NCBI GenBank assembly: GCA_964589785.1
Contig: CAZPUQ010000003.1
Location: 276,982 to 340,981, forward strand
From: JAGVSR01 sp964589785
GTDB taxonomy: Bacteria > Pseudomonadota > Alphaproteobacteria > Rhizobiales > Hyphomicrobiaceae
Direction: 5' to 3'
Length of the DNA: 64,000 bases
Below the pieces are notes generated by a model, which did no database searches, was not told the origin of the DNA, and worked only from the letters and a program-made list of their open reading frames with translations. This document shows positions 60,294 through 64,000 of the stretch, piece after piece. The translations under genes were made by a program, and so were the position numbers. Position 1 is the first letter of the stretch. Each line of letters starts with the position of its first letter.

Positions 60294-60502
60294 CACACCA
60301 ACTCTCTGATATCACTGCATATTTTTAGATTTCCGCAGGCGGAAAATCGCCGCCATTTCCGCGGCTTGGCGACATGCTTTTTGAGGGTGCGAGCGAACAG
60401 CGGCGTCTCTCGGTGACGTTCCCCCGCTCATAGCCCACTTTATCTCTGTGGGGCCTTTTTCGGCCCGTCAGAGCGGCATCGCTTTCGGGACTTCTCGGGG
60501 CA

Positions 60503-62202
60503 TTAAAGCGTCTCGATACCGAGGACTGCGCGCTGGTGCTGCCAGTCGTGCGGCAGGTCTTTGCACCGAGAGAGAAGGCCCGCCGGCGTCAGCCCCTCGG
60601 CGGGCCGCCCTAGGACGAGGGCGCGGACGATATCCGGCGCTAGATATGTTAGCCGCATCTGCGCCGACAGGATGTCTCGATCGATGCCGAGCCTTCGCGA
60701 CATGGCATCGATGGTCTCGTCGCGTCCCGACATCAGGGCCTCGCGGGTCGCGTGTGCGTCGCGCAATAGGGCGATCATCTGTGCGTCAGGCTTCGCAGCC
60801 ACACCGCCCCCGACCACCAATCGAATTCCTTTCCCGGCGCGGCGCAGCTTGGCATCGATGGTCAGCTCAATCATGCCGGGCTGGTGAGCCTCTCGAATAT
60901 AGCACATGTCGCCCAGCAGGATGGTTGCGACCTCCGCCGGCTTGAGCGACGCAACAACCCTATCGTCATCCACCGTGATGGTCTCGACGACAGTGCGGAC
61001 CAGTTCCCGGAGCTTGATCGGCGGCAGGTTCGCCCAGCCTTCGACGAGCTGGCTGGCCTTCATCATGGCCGATCGGACGGCCGAGGCGTCGAGGTCGAAG
61101 CGTGACAGCGCTTCACCGATATCACGTTCGGACGCGAGGAATGCGCGAAGCCGGTCGAGAACAAGAACCTCGATATCTCCCGCGGGGATGCGCCAGCCCT
61201 TGGCATGGTCGGACCGCGTGCCGGAGATGAGTTGCGTCGAGACGTAGTACCGGTAGCGTCGGCCCTTCTTCACAGCGTGCGTCGGCGTCATGCGCTGTCC
61301 GTCGCCGTCCACGATCAACCCGGCGAGCAGGCTCGGCGCCTCCGCGGTTCCGCCGAGCGCTCGAGCCTGTCGGTTGCCGGCCAGCTTGTTTTGGACGAGC
61401 TGCCAGAGGTCAGCATCGATGATCGCGTCGTGCTGACCGGGGTAGACGTTGCCCTGGTGCCTGATCTCGCCGCAGTAGATCGGATTCTGCAGCAGTGTAT
61501 AGAGTGCGCCGCGAGAGAAGCGGTTGCCGCCTGCGAGAACGCCACCTGCCCCCTCGCGGCGCTTGCTGACCACACCGAGCCGATCGAGTTCGTGGCCGAG
61601 CAGCCGAACCGATCCCAGCTGTGCATAGCGCTGAAAGATCATGCGCACCGTCTCGGCTTCCGCATCATTGACGATCAGCTTGCGCTCACAGACGTCGTAG
61701 CCGAGCGGAACGTTGCCGCCCATCCACATGCCTTTGGCCTTCGAGGCCGCAATCTTGTCGCGGATGCGCTCGCCGGCAATCTCACGCTCGAACTGGGCGA
61801 AAGAGAGCAGCATGTTGAGCGTCAAGCGACCCATCGACGTCGTGGTGTTGAACTGCTGCGTAACCGAGACGAACGAGGCGCCGTGCGCATCGAGCACGTC
61901 GACAATCTTGGCGAAATCAGCCAGCTGAGCGCGTCAGCCGGTCGACCTTGTAAACGACCACGATCTGCACCTTGCCGGATTTGATGTCAGCGAGCAGCCG
62001 CTTGAGCGCGGGACGCTCCATCGTGCCGCCGGACAGCCCCACCGTCGTCGTAGAGGTCCCGAACCGCGACCCACCCGGCGTGCTTCTGGCTCGTGATGTA
62101 GGCTTCGCACGCCTCTCGCTGAGCATCGAGCGAGTTGAACTCCTTCTCGAGTCCCTCCTCGGAGGATTTGCGGGTGTAGATGGCGCAAGCGATGCGGATC
62201 AT
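60503..62202 (-). pseudogene. Large serine recombinase, broken by two frameshifts
   Basis: The protein can be rebuilt as about 565 residues. N-terminal resolvase domain: IYTRKSSEEGLEKEFNSL with the nucleophile Ser, and LYDDGG; then one extra base in a C run (62037-62040, minus-strand GGGG where GGG is expected) shifts the frame to LSGGTMERPALKRLLADIKS and VVYKVDRLTRS; a second extra base near 61926 shifts again to LADFAKIVDVLDAHGASFVS, FAQFEREIAGERIRDK, the recombinase domain (RLLGHELDRLG, LLQNPIYCGEIRH) and a C-terminus ending QRAVLGIETL. Both errors are insertions, so they do not cancel. Phage-type integrases of this kind recombine at tRNA or gene ends; tRNA-Gln is 209 bases away. Confidence 0.85.
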
Positions 62203-62399
62203 CCGAGCCGCCTCCGCAATCGCTGCAGTCGCGCGAGACAAGCTTCCAGCAGCGCGATAAGGCGATCGCACGATCGTATCGCTGACGCGATGCCAGGAGC
62301 GACCTGTCCCTCTGCCGCGAACCTCGTCGCGTCCTCCAGCGCCCCGGTGACCTCGGCGAAACCCTTTCGCGCGGCCTCGACACGCTCTGCCTCAGTCAT
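62199..62399 (-). CDS. Small helical protein coupled to the recombinase
   Basis: 66 residues, helical: MTEAERVEAARKGFAEVTGA, RFAAEGQVAPGIASAIRSCD, then LIALLEACLARLQRLRRRLG. Its ATG overlaps the DUF2924 stop by 8 bases, and its stop overlaps the recombinase ATG by 4 (ATGA), so the three are translationally coupled. The tight coupling suggests it acts with the recombinase, perhaps as a directionality factor or partner; no family is recognised. Confidence 0.7.
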   Translation of the reverse strand: MTEAERVEAARKGFAEVTGALEDATRFAAEGQVAPGIASAIRSCDRLIALLEACLARLQRLRRRLG

Positions 62400-62841
62400 C
62401 GGCGCGAGCCTGATTGAGGCCGAAGAACCGCGGCCCGGACCAATGTGCGCCGGTGATCTCGCGCGCGACAACCGAAAGCGATCGGTAGCGCTGGCCACGC
62501 CATTCGACGCCATCGACCAGGATGACGACCGTGTGCGTGATCCCGTGCCATTCGCGCACGAGGCGCGTCCCCGGCTTGAACGACGGCCGTGGCCGGCACT
62601 TCTTGGCCGGGGACGCTTCGCTGAGGGCGGGGGTCTGCAACTTGCGGAGAATCGCCTTCGACAATCCGCCGAACGCGTTCTCCTGCATCTTGTACGTGAT
62701 CCCACGCAACAGGATGTCCCGACTCAGACGTTTCGGCGGCGGTGTCTGATGAAGACGCCGCCATTCCCCGCGCAGACGATCGAGCGCGAGGTTCTCGAGC
62801 CGGATGATCTCCGCCGCAATATCGAGGGCTGGCTTTGCCAT
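62392..62841 (-). CDS. DUF2924 protein
   Basis: 149 residues. Typical DUF2924 features: LRGEWRRLHQTPPPKRLSRD, then LLRGITYKMQENAFGGLSKA, and after a basic linker RPSFKPGTRLVREWHGITH with YRSLSVVAREITGAHWSGPR near the end. Function is not known; the family is frequent in alphaproteobacterial mobile elements beside serine recombinases, as here. Starts one base after the DUF3489 stop. Confidence 0.85.
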   Translation of the reverse strand: MAKPALDIAAEIIRLENLALDRLRGEWRRLHQTPPPKRLSRDILLRGITYKMQENAFGGLSKAILRKLQTPALSEASPAKKCRPRPSFKPGTRLVREWHGITHTVVILVDGVEWRGQRYRSLSVVAREITGAHWSGPRFFGLNQARADD

Positions 62842-62842
62842 G

Positions 62843-63214
62843 TCACCGGCCTCGGCGCGTCGCGATCCGATATCGGCGAACATCGCCTTCGGCCTTGGTC
62901 GAAGTCAGCGCGAGCCCCATTTTCTTCTTCACCGTGCCGGCCAGAAACCCGCGCACGCTGTGCTGCTGCCACGCCGTCACTTGCATCATGTCCTCGATGC
63001 TGGCGCCCTCGGGTCGGCTTAGGAGCTGCACGAGCTGCGAATGCTTGGTGACGGGTCCTTCGACGGGAGGCCGCTCCGGAAGCGCTTCGCGCTTGCGGAT
63101 GCCGGTCGTGGCGGCGACCGGAGCACGCGCCGATGCGGTCTTGCTGCCTGCGACCTGCCGTGCGGCGGCCGATCGGGCGGACCTGGCGGGTTTGTCTATT
63201 GCCTTGGTGGTCAT
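62843..63214 (-). CDS. DUF3489 protein
   Basis: 123 residues. Lys/Ala-rich disordered N-terminus, then the DUF3489 domain: SQLVQLLSRPEGASIEDMMQ, VTAWQQHSVRGFLAGTVKKK and GLALTSTKAEGDVRRYRI, a winged-helix-like layout that suggests DNA binding. GGAG seven bases before ATG at 63214. First of a four-gene coupled string with DUF2924, the small protein and the recombinase; likely regulates or assists recombination, by inference. Confidence 0.85.
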   Translation of the reverse strand: MTTKAIDKPARSARSAAARQVAGSKTASARAPVAATTGIRKREALPERPPVEGPVTKHSQLVQLLSRPEGASIEDMMQVTAWQQHSVRGFLAGTVKKKMGLALTSTKAEGDVRRYRIATRRGR

Positions 63215-63590
63215 GTTGGGGCTCCGTGGGTTTCGGAGCGACGTGATTGACGCTCCGCGTTGGCCCGCTTTCAACGGTGCCACCACCCAAAGCCCCGCGT
63301 TCCGCGAGGCGAGCCCTGTGTTTCCGGTCGGGCCCTACCGATGCCCGCCTAAACGACACGAATGCGTGGTTCTGCGGAGAAGTCGAGGGCTGATTTCGCT
63401 ACGGAAGAGTGAACAGCTCGTTTTGGGTGAACACGGCATTGAAGTTCGCGTGGAGCGACGACGTTCTTGCGAACTTGTCCGCGATTTCTCACAGGGGTGC
63501 GATTCCGCTCTGGTCTACAACCCCTCACGCGGTCTTCGGTCCCAGCAGCCACTTGCCGAGGAGCCTGACCGCGGGACGGGCGATCAGTCG
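63215..63590. other. Gap between DUF3489 and phospholipase D-like genes
   Basis: 376 bases without a convincing gene. In the same minus-strand frame as the phospholipase D-like gene, translation resumes after its stop as LLGKWLLGPKTA, then stop, VVDQSGIAPL, then stop, and IADKFARTSSLHANFNAVFT ending at a TAG near 63412. This protein-like run broken by TGA codons may be decayed coding sequence. The DUF3489 promoter is presumably here too. Confidence 0.35.
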
Positions 63591-64000
63591 TCAGCGGCGC
63601 CGACGTCTCGATCCTCTCTGATCGTCCTCGCGCTGCTGATCAGCCAACCGGAGCATCTTCGCTTCTTCGAGACTGGCTTCAATCCGATCTCGTAGCCTGG
63701 CTCCGATGTCTGGCTTGCTGATGTGGATACCAATTTCCCCCCAAGGATTGTCGCGCCGGGTGCCAGCGGACGACCAGTTCAAGGAAGTGATCACGACATT
63801 ATCGTTGTCCCAGATCAAGAACTTCCCATGCAGAACGCCCTCATCGACTTCGCACAACTCGACGCTGCTCTCTTCTGCTCGGAAGCGCATGTCCTCCAGG
63901 TCTTCGTCCGAAACGGGAGTGATCGTTGCGAAGCTCCGGCAGGCGGATGACCGCCTACAATCTGATCCGGATGCCGAAGCTGCTCGGATGGGCGGCAGCG
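63591..64000 (-). CDS. Phospholipase D-like protein, partial (N-terminus off the right edge)
   Basis: The last 135 or so residues of a gene entering from the right; the frame is open to the edge. It carries the second HKD motif of the phospholipase D superfamily: LHGKFLIWDNDNVVITSLNW with the His, Lys and Asp in place, followed by SSAGTRRDNPWGEIGIHI, which supplies the Asn/Gly part. The end is very basic (GSRRRRR). PLD-like nucleases occur in restriction and defence systems as well as in lipid metabolism; the rest of the protein is needed to tell. It is inside the element attached to tRNA-Gln. Confidence 0.75.
   Translation of the reverse strand, partial: LPPIRAASASGSDCRRSSACRSFATITPVSDEDLEDMRFRAEESSVELCEVDEGVLHGKFLIWDNDNVVITSLNWSSAGTRRDNPWGEIGIHISKPDIGARLRDRIEASLEEAKMLRLADQQREDDQRGSRRRRR

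Noticed and set aside
1..64000. CRISPR arrays, toxin-antitoxin pairs, complete insertion sequences, rRNA
   Set aside because: No regularly spaced 25-40-base repeats, no transposase with terminal repeats and no rRNA motifs were seen on either strand.

Overview
The window is high-GC chromosomal DNA from an alphaproteobacterium, most likely of the order Hyphomicrobiales. The evidence is gene content and order: a UPF0314/DUF2585 membrane protein next to recR, the series small SRP RNA-dnaX-ybaB-recR, paired M16 peptidases beside lspA, def-fmt-truA, moaD-moaE beside uvrC, and the rhizobial type of FlgJ-like and FlgN-like proteins. No genus is claimed.

Layout. 1-13.1 kb is housekeeping and envelope: a partial cell-wall amidase, moaE/moaD, uvrC, gatB, a repeat-rich spacer, a two-domain DedA protein, small lipoproteins, a quinone oxidoreductase with a YfcG-type GST, and a Sel1 protein. 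At 13.3 kb a tRNA-Ser(GCT) is followed by the decayed tail of a probable serine recombinase. 14.0-21.7 kb holds two divergent groups. Leftward run a patatin-like lipase, a cyclic-nucleotide-binding protein and a 3-hydroxybutyrate dehydrogenase. Rightward run a PAS-PAS-GAF-GAF hybrid-free histidine kinase, a lone receiver and a receiver-class III nucleotide cyclase. Read together they could form a sensing-to-cAMP-to-lipid/polyhydroxybutyrate circuit, which is my best candidate for an undescribed system.

21.7-24.5 kb is a gene graveyard: an unidentified fragment, a truncated membrane protein, and pieces of dinB, DUF1348 and an HWE kinase around one intact cupin. It abuts a complete potassium operon (small peptide, kdpF, A, B, C, D, E) followed by an EIIA-Ntr-like protein. 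33-37 kb carries a DJ-1/PfpI protein, a frameshifted UdgX-like glycosylase with no cysteines, MgtC, MOSC and lipA. 37.5-40.4 kb is a small flagella-like module (GH24 lysozyme, rod-binding FlgJ-like, FlgN-like, FliL-like). Then come a GntR/UTRA regulator and sbcDC.

46-60 kb is again core: two M16 peptidases, a lipoprotein, lspA, the SRP RNA, dnaX, ybaB, DUF2585, recR, a MATE exporter, a glycosyltransferase, def, fmt and truA. At 60.2 kb tRNA-Gln(CTG) marks the left end of an integrated element that runs past the right edge. It has a serine recombinase broken by two frameshifts, a translationally coupled small protein, DUF2924 and DUF3489 genes, and a partial phospholipase D-like gene. Most long open frames opposite these genes are high-GC antisense artefacts and were left out.
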